Source of the DNA: an uncultured Clostridia bacterium
GTDB taxonomy: Bacteria; Bacillota; Clostridia; TANB77; CAG-508
Length of the DNA: 64,000 nt
NCBI GenBank assembly: GCA_944392485.1
Contig: CALXWO010000008.1
Span: forward strand, 1-64,000
Reading direction: 5' to 3'
Below, one piece after another: positions 35,545-44,420 of this stretch. The notes below the pieces were generated by a model. The model saw only the letters and a list, made by a program, of their open reading frames with translations, had not been told where the DNA came from and did not search any database. Made by a program: the position numbers and the translations under genes. Every line of letters begins with the position of its first letter. The stretch's first letter is position 1.

Positions 35545-36840
35545 ATGATACATTTAAAAAGAAGATTAAAAATATATTTAAAAGGGCTAGCAAAAGAAAA
35601 TATTTTTTTTAGAGGGATAATTAGAAGTATTTTTGATTTTTATAAAGAAATAAGATATAAAGTAGAAACAATAGGGAAAAGAGTTAATAACAAAACAATA
35701 ATTTTTTCATGCTTTAATGGAAATTCTTATGCAGATAGTCCGAAAGCACTATATGAATATATGCTTCATGATGAAAGATTTGATGATTACACATTTGTAT
35801 GGGATTTCAAAGATGTAAAAAGATATGAAAAAATTTTAGCACAAAATAAAAACACTATAATTGTAAAAAGAGGAGCAAAACAATATAGAAAATATGTTGC
35901 AATAGCAAAGTATTGGATATTTAATTTTAAAATTGATGATTATTTAAAACCTAAAAAAAACCAAGTTTTTGTACAATGCTGGCATGGTACACCTCTGAAA
36001 AGGCTGGGCTGTGATTTAATACATTTTGATAATGTATTAAATACTATGGAAGGAATGCAAAAAAGATATAAAAAAGAAGCAAAAAAATTTTCATATTTCA
36101 TATCACCATCCAGATATGCTAGTGAAAAATTTATATCAGCATGGAATTTGAAAGAAATAAATAAAGAAGATTGTATAATAGAAGAGGGATATCCAAGAAA
36201 TGATTTTTTATATAGTTATACCAAAGAAGATGTGGATAAAGTAAAGCAGAAAATATTTGGTTATTACTATTTGCCTTACGAAAAAGAGGTAAAAAAGAAA
36301 AAAATAATATTATATGCTCCAACATATAGATCAAATCAACACGAAACTGGTTTAGGATATGTATATAAAGAAGAAGTAGACTTTGATAAATTACAAAAAG
36401 AACTTGGAGATGATTATATTATTTTATTTAGAGCTCACTATTTTGTGGCCAATTCATTTGATTTTGAAAAATATGCAGGATTTGTATATGATGTTTCAAA
36501 AATAGATGATATAAATGAACTATATATAATATCAGATATTTTAATTACAGATTATTCTAGTGTATTTTTTGATTATGCAAATTTAAAAAGGCCTATGATT
36601 TTCTATATGTACGATTTAGAACATTATAGAGACGAATCTAATGGCTTTTATATTGATGTAGAAAAAGAGTTGCCTGGTAAAATTGTTAAAACACAAGAAG
36701 AATTAATGCAAGAAATAAAAAATATAAGTGCTAATTTTAAATATGATAAAAAATATGAAGAGTTCAATAAAAAATATAATTATTTAGATGATGGAAATGC
36801 AAGTAAGAGAGTAGTAGAAAGGATAATAAATTTTGATTGA
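35545..36840 (+). CDS. CDP-glycerol glycerophosphotransferase-family protein, copy 2
   Basis: A 431-residue relative of copy 1, with VQCWHGTPLKRLGCDLIHFD (about 151-170), FISPSRYASEKFISAW, EEGYPRNDFLY, LYAPTYRSNQ, LFRAHYFV, ITDYSSVFFDYANLKRPMIFYMYDLEHY (about 332-359) and YLDDGNASKRVVE at the end. The match to TagF catalytic domains is good, but the long N-terminal region of full TagF is missing. RBS CGGAGG precedes ATG 35545. It ends with TGA and overlaps the region before the next gene. Confidence 0.88.
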   Translation: MIHLKRRLKIYLKGLAKENIFFRGIIRSIFDFYKEIRYKVETIGKRVNNKTIIFSCFNGNSYADSPKALYEYMLHDERFDDYTFVWDFKDVKRYEKILAQNKNTIIVKRGAKQYRKYVAIAKYWIFNFKIDDYLKPKKNQVFVQCWHGTPLKRLGCDLIHFDNVLNTMEGMQKRYKKEAKKFSYFISPSRYASEKFISAWNLKEINKEDCIIEEGYPRNDFLYSYTKEDVDKVKQKIFGYYYLPYEKEVKKKKIILYAPTYRSNQHETGLGYVYKEEVDFDKLQKELGDDYIILFRAHYFVANSFDFEKYAGFVYDVSKIDDINELYIISDILITDYSSVFFDYANLKRPMIFYMYDLEHYRDESNGFYIDVEKELPGKIVKTQEELMQEIKNISANFKYDKKYEEFNKKYNYLDDGNASKRVVERIINFD

Positions 36841-36853
36841 AAAGGGTAATAGT

Positions 36854-37957
36854 GTGACAAATAAGAGAAATTTAAATTTAGATTTAATAAGATGTGTAGC
36901 GGTTATTCTTGTTATATCAGTTCATTTTTTGCATAATAATGAATTTTACGAAAACATATTAGTTGGAAAGAAAATGTTTTTGATGACTATGATAAGAACT
37001 TATTCTATGATATGTGTTCCGCTGTTTTTAATCTTAACGGGATATTTAATGAATAGAAAAAAATTAGAAAAAAGATATTATAAAGGAATAATAAAAACGT
37101 TATTAATTTATATAATTGCTTCAATTTTCTGTATACTATTTAAAAAATATTATTTAAACAGCAACGTAACAATAAAAACAGCTATTTTAGGGATATTTAG
37201 TTTTAAAAATGCTAATTATTCATGGTATATAGAGATGTATATAGGATTATTTATATTAATACCATTTTTAAATATGATTTACAATAATTTGAAGGATAGA
37301 AAAGATAAGAGAAAATTAATTGCTACATTTATGATCTTGACTACTTTACCAAGTGTATTAAATATATTTAAGATTAGTGGACAAAATGCATATGATAAAT
37401 TAACGATAGATTGGTGGAAAAACTTATATCCTATTACATATTACTTTATGGGAGCATATCTGTGTGAATATAAAAATCAAATGAACTTAAAGAAAAGTAC
37501 AAATCTTATATTGATAATATTTATAATAATTTTATCTACAATATTTAATTATTCTAGAAGCTATGGTAAACTGTTTGAAAAAGGAGCTTATGTACAATTT
37601 GAATCATTAGAAAATGTGTTATTAGCAGTTATGGTGTTTTTATTTTTTAATAATTTAAAATTAGATAGAGTACCTCAAATTATATCTAGGCTAATAATTA
37701 GAGTTTCAAAGTTATCTTTAGGAACTTATTTAATATCAAGTATATTTGATACAATTTTTTACAAAAAATTAAATGAACAAATACTTAACGTTCCTGATAG
37801 AGTTAAATATTATTTATTGATAGTTTTAACAGTATTTTTTTGCTCTCTATTTACAGCGTGGATCATGGACATAATTGCAAACTTTATTTTAAAGATATTA
37901 GAGAATACAAGAAATAAATATAAAATAAGAAAGGAGACCACAAATGCAATTAAATAA
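36854..37957 (+). CDS. Membrane acyltransferase, family 3, paralogue of the 18074 gene
   Basis: A 367-residue polytopic protein with RNLNLDLIRCVAVILVISVHFL at the N terminus (His about residue 21), CVPLFLILTGYLMN and ANYSWYIEMYIGLFILIPFLN, all shared with the 18074 product. GTG 36854 is preferred because AAAGGG lies seven bases before it. An upstream TTG at 36833 would overlap the previous gene. Its place among CDP-glycerol transferases suggests acylation of the polymer or its lipid carrier. It overlaps the next gene by 14 bases. Confidence 0.8.
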   Translation: MTNKRNLNLDLIRCVAVILVISVHFLHNNEFYENILVGKKMFLMTMIRTYSMICVPLFLILTGYLMNRKKLEKRYYKGIIKTLLIYIIASIFCILFKKYYLNSNVTIKTAILGIFSFKNANYSWYIEMYIGLFILIPFLNMIYNNLKDRKDKRKLIATFMILTTLPSVLNIFKISGQNAYDKLTIDWWKNLYPITYYFMGAYLCEYKNQMNLKKSTNLILIIFIIILSTIFNYSRSYGKLFEKGAYVQFESLENVLLAVMVFLFFNNLKLDRVPQIISRLIIRVSKLSLGTYLISSIFDTIFYKKLNEQILNVPDRVKYYLLIVLTVFFCSLFTAWIMDIIANFILKILENTRNKYKIRKETTNAIK

Positions 37958-40259
37958 CAATTATATATGGCTTTTTAGTGAGAATTTAAGTAGTACGCAT
38001 AATAATAATTCTTTTTATTTTTGGAAAGAAATAGTGAATAAAAAAGATGGTATTGATAAATATTTTATTTTAAAAAAAACAAAAGAAAACATAAAATTTG
38101 TGAAAACTTTAAGTAAAAATGAGAAAAAATATATAGTCTGGAGGAATAGTATAAAGCATTTTAAATTATATTTTAATGCGGATATGTTTTTTGTTACTTT
38201 AAGTTACAAAGATGTACAACCAGAGGAATATATAAGGCATAAATTTAATTTTAAAATAAATAAGCCAGTAATATATTTACAACATGGAACAACAGCAATA
38301 AAACAATTAGGATATACGTATAATAGTTATAATAACAATATGTTTAGATTTGTTTATTATAATAAAAATATTAAAGATGATTTAATTGAAAAAAATAAAT
38401 TTAATGAATACCAATTATATTATGGAGAATATCATCCTAGGTACAAAGAGATGTTATTGAAAAAAGAAAAATTCGATAAAGAGAATAAACATAAGCAAAA
38501 AGAATTTTTGTGGTTCTTAACGTGGAGAGAATATTTTGGTGACAATATATCAACAAAAGTTTTTTTAAGAAAAATAAAAAGCATTGTAAAGAATGAAGAG
38601 TTGTTAGAATATTTAATAAAACACAATATAAAATTAAATATCGTTTTGCATACTTTTTTTAAAATGGAAGAAGTAAAACAATTGATTAAAGATATGCAAG
38701 ATAATGAAAATATTAATTTTACATACCAATCAGAAATAGATGTTATGGATAAAATTATTAAGTGTGATTTATTAATTACAGATTATTCTTCTGTAGGATT
38801 TGACTTTTCTTTTCTAAAGAAACCAGTAATCCTTTTTCAGCCAGATCTAGAAATATATATGAATAAACGAAAAATGTATTGTAGTAAGGAAGAGATGGAA
38901 AAAAACAATATAGAAGATGAGGATGAGTTAGTTAGTGTTATAATAAATGAAAATTACAAATTAAATGAATTTTTCATGTCTAGATTACCAAAACAAATAG
39001 ATTATGATTATGTGAAAACAGGCAAACATATAGAAAAACTTTATTTATATTTTTATAGATTACAGAAAAATAAAATTACATTTTTAGGCTATAATTTCTT
39101 TGGAATAGGAGGTACAATAACAGCGACTATGGCGTTAGCAGAAGCTCTTTTAGAAAAAAACTATTTGGTTGAACTGATTTCGTTAAAAAAAATTAAAAGA
39201 CTTTCTATTTTCCCAGCAGCGTTAACTGTTAATGGATTATATTCGCAAAATTCAAGAAAAGATAAAATTTTAATGAAATTTTTGAAAAATAAGAATAAAT
39301 TTGGATACTTAAAATATGATTCTAACGTTGACTTTCTTAAGCCCATTGCCGGATATAGACTGGATAGTTTAATGAAAAATATTAAAAGTAAAGTTGTTAT
39401 ATCAACAAGAGAGTCTATGCATTTAATATTAAATAATGCTACATCTGGCCATATTAAAGAAAAAATATATTTTTATCATTGCGATGCTGAAGCAATAGAA
39501 AAAAATTTCCCAAAATTAATAGGTGAGCTTAAGAAGGAAAAGTTGGGTAAAGTTATTTTTGTTACTGAGAAAAATAAGAATAAATATAAAGAAATATTTG
39601 GATATGATAATTACTGTAAATCATTAGTATTAGGTAATTCGATTCAAAGTTGTAAAATGATAAGTAGGAATGAGATAGAGGCTATAGAGGCAATTAGCAC
39701 CGAAAAAGAAATTGATGTGCAAAATACTTCAATTAAATTAAAATATAGGGGAGCCTACTTGCTAAGAATCAACAATGATAGAAAAGGAGATATAGATAAC
39801 CTAATAAAATTTGGAAAGTATTTAAAGGATAATAATATTAAAAATATAGAAATAAATGTTTATGGGAAAGGCAATTATGTTAAAGAATTTATTGACAGAA
39901 TAGTAAGCGAAAAATTAGAGGAAATAATTTTTTATAGAGGATATACAAATGATATAAAGAGCACTTTAAAATTAAACGATTGTTTGATGGATTTTTCTCT
40001 AATTAATTCCTTTGGGATGACTTATGTAGAAGCAATTTTAAATGGTAAGCCGGTATTTTGCATGAGAAATACTGGATCTTTAGAGGTTTTAAGAGATTTT
40101 CCAGAGGTATATATAGATTCATTTGATGATCTAGTTCAAAAAGTGTACAGTTTACCAAATATATCAGTAGAAAAATTGAGAGAAAATTATGATATGATAT
40201 ATAAAAAGTACTCAAGAGACGTAATAAGTAAAAAGATGATAAAATTTATGGAGGAATGA
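37944..40259 (+). CDS. Fusion of CDP-glycerol glycerophosphotransferase domain and GT4 glycosyltransferase
   Basis: 771 residues. N-terminal half: YLQHGTTAIKQLGYTYN (about 111-127), LITDYSSVGFDFSFLKKPVILFQPD (about 274-298), the catalytic pattern of the TagF family. C-terminal half from about residue 372: FLGYNFFGIGGTITATMALAEALLEKNY, YFYHCDAEAIEKNFP, GAYLLRINNDRKGDIDNLIKFG, and SFGMTYVEAILNGKPVF, a GT4 enzyme. The gene thus couples glycerol-phosphate addition and glycosylation in one protein, as in glycosylated teichoic acids. RBS AAGGAGA. TGA stop; tagD follows after three bases. Confidence 0.85.
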   Translation: MQLNNNYIWLFSENLSSTHNNNSFYFWKEIVNKKDGIDKYFILKKTKENIKFVKTLSKNEKKYIVWRNSIKHFKLYFNADMFFVTLSYKDVQPEEYIRHKFNFKINKPVIYLQHGTTAIKQLGYTYNSYNNNMFRFVYYNKNIKDDLIEKNKFNEYQLYYGEYHPRYKEMLLKKEKFDKENKHKQKEFLWFLTWREYFGDNISTKVFLRKIKSIVKNEELLEYLIKHNIKLNIVLHTFFKMEEVKQLIKDMQDNENINFTYQSEIDVMDKIIKCDLLITDYSSVGFDFSFLKKPVILFQPDLEIYMNKRKMYCSKEEMEKNNIEDEDELVSVIINENYKLNEFFMSRLPKQIDYDYVKTGKHIEKLYLYFYRLQKNKITFLGYNFFGIGGTITATMALAEALLEKNYLVELISLKKIKRLSIFPAALTVNGLYSQNSRKDKILMKFLKNKNKFGYLKYDSNVDFLKPIAGYRLDSLMKNIKSKVVISTRESMHLILNNATSGHIKEKIYFYHCDAEAIEKNFPKLIGELKKEKLGKVIFVTEKNKNKYKEIFGYDNYCKSLVLGNSIQSCKMISRNEIEAIEAISTEKEIDVQNTSIKLKYRGAYLLRINNDRKGDIDNLIKFGKYLKDNNIKNIEINVYGKGNYVKEFIDRIVSEKLEEIIFYRGYTNDIKSTLKLNDCLMDFSLINSFGMTYVEAILNGKPVFCMRNTGSLEVLRDFPEVYIDSFDDLVQKVYSLPNISVEKLRENYDMIYKKYSRDVISKKMIKFMEE

Positions 40260-40262
40260 TTA

Positions 40263-40709
40263 GTGAAAAGAGTATTAACATATGGAACGTTTGATTTATT
40301 ACATTATGGACATATTAGATTATTAAAAAGAGCAAAAGAATTAGGAGATTATTTAATTGTAGCATTATCTACAGACGAATTTAATGAAATAAAAGGTAAA
40401 AAGGCATATCATAATTATGAAACTAGAAAAAAGATGCTAGAAGCTATAAGATATGTAGATTTAGTAATTCCAGAAAATAATTGGGAACAAAAAATAGATG
40501 ATGTAAAAAAATATTTTGTAGATGTAACAGTAATGGGAAGTGACTGGGCAGGAAGTGATAGGTTTGATTATCTAAAAGATTATTGTGAGCTTGTTTATTT
40601 AGATAGAACAGAAGGAATATCTACTACAAAAATAAAAAATGATTTAGGTTTGCAAGAGCCAATAAATGGAGTGGACCAAATACCAGAGGAAAATAGTACA
40701 AAAAAATAA
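40263..40709 (+). CDS. tagD: Glycerol-3-phosphate cytidylyltransferase
   Basis: Makes CDP-glycerol, the donor for the transferases upstream. 148 residues; the nucleotidyltransferase motif GTFDLLHYGHIRLLKRAKELGD (HxGH, about 8-29) and the C-terminal RTEGISTTKIK (about 118-128) are intact. GTG 40263 follows GGAGG. The C-terminal tail extends slightly past the usual length of about 130. It supports poly(glycerol phosphate) as the backbone of the polymer. Confidence 0.96.
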   Translation: MKRVLTYGTFDLLHYGHIRLLKRAKELGDYLIVALSTDEFNEIKGKKAYHNYETRKKMLEAIRYVDLVIPENNWEQKIDDVKKYFVDVTVMGSDWAGSDRFDYLKDYCELVYLDRTEGISTTKIKNDLGLQEPINGVDQIPEENSTKK

Positions 40710-40722
40710 TAGGAGAATAAAA

Positions 40723-41529
40723 GTGAAGGTTTTAAAAGAAATAATAAAAGATCATATTGAGTACAGAAAACAAATATTTAAACTTGCAAAGTCTGATTTA
40801 GCAAAGACATATAGAGGCTCAGCACTTGGTTGGTCTTGGGCAATTATAAAACCAGTAGTTACAATATTTGTATATTGGTTTGCATTTGAAATTGGATTAA
40901 GAGCAGGAAAAGATGTTAATGGATTTCCATTTTTCCTATGGCTTATTGCAGGTGTAGTTCCATGGTTTTACATGGGAGATATGATAACAGGAGGAACAAA
41001 CTGTATAAGAAGGTATAGTTATTTAGTTACAAAAATGAAATTTCCTGTATCTACAATACCAACATTTGTAAGTTTATCTAATTTAACTGTTAATTTAATA
41101 CTACTTGCAATTGTAATTATAATATTTGCATTATTTGGATTTGCACCAGATATTTATATGTTGCAATTACCTTTTTACATATTACTATCTTTTATATTTT
41201 TTACATTATGGTCTCTTTTTGCTTCTTTTATTGGAGCAATTAGTAAAGACTTTGTAAATTTAGTAAAATCATTTATAACTGCAATTTTTTGGCTATCTGG
41301 AATACTATGGAATGCAGAAGCAGTAGCTATTCCATGGCTTAAAAAACTTTTAATGTTAAATCCGGTAACATTTTTAGTAAATGGATTTAGAAATTGCTTT
41401 ATAAATAAAATATGGTTCTGGGAACAACCTAAAAGACTGATGTATTTTGCTATAATAACCTTTATTCTTTTCTTACTCGGATTATGGTCATATAAAAAAT
41501 TAAGAAAGGATATTGCAGATGTCTTGTAG
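40723..41529 (+). CDS. Teichoic acid ABC exporter permease (TagG type)
   Basis: A 268-residue ABC-2 permease. LAKSDLAKTYRGSALGWSWAIIKPVVTIFVYWFAFEIGL (about 20-58), PFFLWLIAGVVPWFYM, and LNPVTFLVNGFRNCFI (about 214-229) are TagG-like. GTG 40723 is chosen for its AGGAG; upstream codons overlap tagD in another frame. Its C terminus overlaps the next gene by 11 bases. The cognate ATPase is at 42574. Confidence 0.92.
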   Translation: MKVLKEIIKDHIEYRKQIFKLAKSDLAKTYRGSALGWSWAIIKPVVTIFVYWFAFEIGLRAGKDVNGFPFFLWLIAGVVPWFYMGDMITGGTNCIRRYSYLVTKMKFPVSTIPTFVSLSNLTVNLILLAIVIIIFALFGFAPDIYMLQLPFYILLSFIFFTLWSLFASFIGAISKDFVNLVKSFITAIFWLSGILWNAEAVAIPWLKKLLMLNPVTFLVNGFRNCFINKIWFWEQPKRLMYFAIITFILFLLGLWSYKKLRKDIADVL

Positions 41530-42562
41530 TTCAAACAATAAAAGGTTAATATATGTTGATTTGATTAAAATTATTGCAATAATAGGAGTAATATTCATAC
41601 ATGTATCTGCAGAATATTGGTATAAAGTTCCAATAACATCCAATAGATGGGAAGCCATGAATTTCTGGAATGCTATAGGAAGATGTGGAGTAGATATTTT
41701 TGTAATGTGTAGCGGAGTATTATTTTTAAGTAAAAAAGAATTATCATATAAGGATTTATTTAAAAAATATATTCCAAGATTATTAATAGCTTTTATAACA
41801 TGGACATTTATTTATTCATTAATTAAAGCAGATTTTAATATAACACAATCCTTTTTGTCATTAAAAAAAGGATTACCAAGAGCACACCTATGGTTTTTAA
41901 TAATGATAATAGGGATATATTTAGTGCTACCAATAATAAGAATTTTTATTAAAAATGCTAGAAAAAAAGATATTGAATATTTCCTATTGTTATTTTTTAT
42001 TATACAAGGCACTTTGCCTTTTTTGCAAGAATTTGAATGTTTTAACTGGATTAAAAATTATTATAAACATATACATCCTGCAATGATTACTGGTTATATT
42101 GGCTACTTTGTTTTGGGATATTATCTAAATGAGTATAAAACAAGTAATAAAAATAAGATAATTATAGTTATGTTAGGGGCAATTTCCATTGTTGCGACTG
42201 TTTTATTAAATTTAAATGAAGCAAGGCAATTATCAAAACCAACTACAGTGTTTTTTAATAATTTGTATATAAACATAGGTTTATATAGCACGGCAGTATT
42301 TTTGATAGTAAAAGAATTTTGTGATAAAGTTAGATTTAATGAAAAAAGCAAAAAAATAATATCAAAAGTTGGAAGTTTAATATTTGGCGTATATCTGATA
42401 CATATGATTGTAAAGGACATTTTAAATTCATATGATGTAAATTCATTAATGTATAATACATATATATCTATACCAACAGTAAGCATAATAATATTTATTA
42501 TATCGTTAGGTTTAACATACATAATTTCGAAAATTCCATTTGTAAGGAGAATAGTTTTATAA
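41519..42562 (+). CDS. Membrane acyltransferase, family 3 (third copy)
   Basis: A 347-residue polytopic protein: RLIYVDLIKIIAIIGVIFIHVSAEYW (conserved His about residue 25), RCGVDIFVMCSGVLFLSKK and AHLWFLIMIIGIYLVLPIIR. It resembles WecH/OafA-like O-acetyltransferases and is more distant from the other two copies. ATG 41519, with AAAGGA upstream, lies inside the permease 3' end, so it is coupled to export genes. Presumably acylates the exported polymer. Confidence 0.8.
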   Translation: MSCSSNNKRLIYVDLIKIIAIIGVIFIHVSAEYWYKVPITSNRWEAMNFWNAIGRCGVDIFVMCSGVLFLSKKELSYKDLFKKYIPRLLIAFITWTFIYSLIKADFNITQSFLSLKKGLPRAHLWFLIMIIGIYLVLPIIRIFIKNARKKDIEYFLLLFFIIQGTLPFLQEFECFNWIKNYYKHIHPAMITGYIGYFVLGYYLNEYKTSNKNKIIIVMLGAISIVATVLLNLNEARQLSKPTTVFFNNLYINIGLYSTAVFLIVKEFCDKVRFNEKSKKIISKVGSLIFGVYLIHMIVKDILNSYDVNSLMYNTYISIPTVSIIIFIISLGLTYIISKIPFVRRIVL

Positions 42563-42573
42563 GGAGAACTAAA

Positions 42574-43305
42574 ATGAGCGAAAACGTAATAGAATTTAAA
42601 AATGTAACTAAAATATATAAATTATATAAAAACGATAAAAGAAGGTTGCTTTCTATATTTATTAAAAAAATACCATATAAAGAAAAGAAGGCAGTAAATA
42701 ATATTTCTTTTGAAATAAAAAGAGGAGAAGCGGTAGCAATCTTTGGAAAAAATGGAGCTGGAAAATCTACTGTACTTAAAATGATTACAGGTGTAACATT
42801 TCCTACAACAGGTACTATTGATGTAAAAGGAAGAGTAAGTGCACTTTTGGAACTAACATCTGGTTTTGATTCTGAATTTACAGGAAGAGAAAATATTTAT
42901 TTAAAGGGAAGGATTTTAGGGTTAAAAGAACACGAAATAAAAAAACTAGAACCTAAAATAGTTAAATTTGCAGAACTTGAAGAATATATAGATCAACCTG
43001 TAAGGACGTATTCTAGTGGTATGAAAGCAAGGCTTGGATTTTCTATAAATGTTAATATAGAGCCAGAGATACTAATAGTTGACGAAGCATTAAGTGTTGG
43101 GGACGAAGAATTTAAGAAAAAGTGTAGAGAAAAGATAAATCAAATTGTGGAGAAAGATAATGTAACTTTATTATTTGTAACACATTCTACAAGTGTTGCA
43201 AAAGAATTTTGCAGACGTGGTATTGTAATGAAAAAAGGTAAAATAATATGCGACAAAAAAATAGATGAAGCAATAGAAGAATACAATAAAACAATAAAAA
43301 AATAA
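42574..43305 (+). CDS. Teichoic acid ABC exporter ATPase (TagH type)
   Basis: A 243-residue ATPase with Walker A IFGKNGAGKSTVLKMI (about 56-71), signature TYSSGMKARLGFS (about 147-159), Walker B PEILIVDEALSVGD, and the switch His in VTHSTSV. It ends without the long C-terminal region of Bacillus TagH. RBS AAGGAGA. Partner of the 40723 permease, with an acyltransferase gene inserted between the two. Confidence 0.92.
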   Translation: MSENVIEFKNVTKIYKLYKNDKRRLLSIFIKKIPYKEKKAVNNISFEIKRGEAVAIFGKNGAGKSTVLKMITGVTFPTTGTIDVKGRVSALLELTSGFDSEFTGRENIYLKGRILGLKEHEIKKLEPKIVKFAELEEYIDQPVRTYSSGMKARLGFSINVNIEPEILIVDEALSVGDEEFKKKCREKINQIVEKDNVTLLFVTHSTSVAKEFCRRGIVMKKGKIICDKKIDEAIEEYNKTIKK

Positions 43306-43325
43306 GTATTATAAAAGGAGCAAAA

Positions 43326-44390
43326 ATGGAAAGAGGAAAACATACTACAAATAGAAAGAAAATAAGAAAAAAGAAAAAAGGGAAAGTATTAAAAAGAATA
43401 TTTTTTACATTATTATTTATAATTTTAATAGTTGCAGGGATCGCTTTTGGATTTATGAAAAGCAAGCTAGATAAAATAGAATATACATACATCCCATTGG
43501 AAGATATAAATATGAACCACGGAATTGCGGAGAGCTTAAAAGGGTATAGAAATATACTTTTATTAGGAGTAGATTCAAGAGATGTTACTACAAATGACGG
43601 ATCAAGAAGTGATGCAATTATAATTGTAAGTATAAATAAAGAAACAAAAGATGTTAAACTTGTTTCTGTATATAGAGATACTTATTTAGACTTAGGAGAA
43701 GAACACGGATTAGATAAAATTACTCATGCACATGCATATGATGGGCCAGCACTTACAATAAGTAGTTTAAATAGAAACTTAGATTTAAATATATCAGAGT
43801 ATGTTACAGTTAATTTTGAAATAGTTGCAGAAATAATAGACATGATGGGCGGAATAGAAATAGACATAGATTCTTCCGAGCTATCTCAAATGAATAAATA
43901 TATAAAAGATACTTCAAAACATACAGGAATAGAATCTAAAACTTTAACACATTCTGGACTTCAAACATTAGATGGAGTACAAGCAGTTACATATTCTAGA
44001 ATTAGAAAAACTGCAGGAGGAGACTATAAAAGAACAGAACGTATGAGGACTGTTCTAACAAAAACATTTGAAAAAGCAAAAAAAATGAGTTTATCTGATA
44101 TAAATAAAATAGCAGACACAGTTTTACCACAAATACAAACAAATATTACTCAAGGGGAAATAATGTCTTTAATTTCGCAAATGTTATCTTATAATGTTAA
44201 AGATAGTATAGGATGGCCATACGAAACAAAAGGAATAACATTAGATAGATGGTATGGAGTACCAGTAACACTAGAATCTAATGTAAAGAAACTTCATGAA
44301 GAAATGTTTGGAAAAGTAGATTATGTACCAACTAAAACGGTACAAGACATAAGCGATCAAATAATTGAAGAAACTGGATATATAGAATAA
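43326..44390 (+). CDS. LytR-CpsA-Psr (LCP) family wall-polymer ligase
   Basis: Attaches the finished teichoic acid to peptidoglycan outside the cell. 354 residues: a very basic cytoplasmic N terminus, one transmembrane helix (about 22-44), then the LCP domain with NILLLGVDSRDVTTNDGSRSDAIIIVSI (about 78-105), VSVYRDTYLDL, YVTVNFEIVAEIIDMMGGIEIDI, and YSRIRKTAGGDYKRTERMR (about 221-239). RBS AAAGGAG. Last gene of the rightward teichoic acid transcript; a terminator follows. Confidence 0.93.
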   Translation: MERGKHTTNRKKIRKKKKGKVLKRIFFTLLFIILIVAGIAFGFMKSKLDKIEYTYIPLEDINMNHGIAESLKGYRNILLLGVDSRDVTTNDGSRSDAIIIVSINKETKDVKLVSVYRDTYLDLGEEHGLDKITHAHAYDGPALTISSLNRNLDLNISEYVTVNFEIVAEIIDMMGGIEIDIDSSELSQMNKYIKDTSKHTGIESKTLTHSGLQTLDGVQAVTYSRIRKTAGGDYKRTERMRTVLTKTFEKAKKMSLSDINKIADTVLPQIQTNITQGEIMSLISQMLSYNVKDSIGWPYETKGITLDRWYGVPVTLESNVKKLHEEMFGKVDYVPTKTVQDISDQIIEETGYIE

Positions 44391-44419
44391 AAGGAAGAGA
44401 TTTAATACTCTTCCTTTTT
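44388..44419. terminator. Bidirectional terminator after LCP gene
   Basis: AAAAGGAAGAG / CTCTTCCTTTTT hairpin between convergent genes. Confidence 0.88.
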
Positions 44420-44420
44420 G

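Noticed and set aside
36838..40259. UGA reassignment (Mycoplasma-type code)
   Set aside because: TGA ends at least two complete genes here (36840 and 40259), and Trp in conserved positions is TGG.
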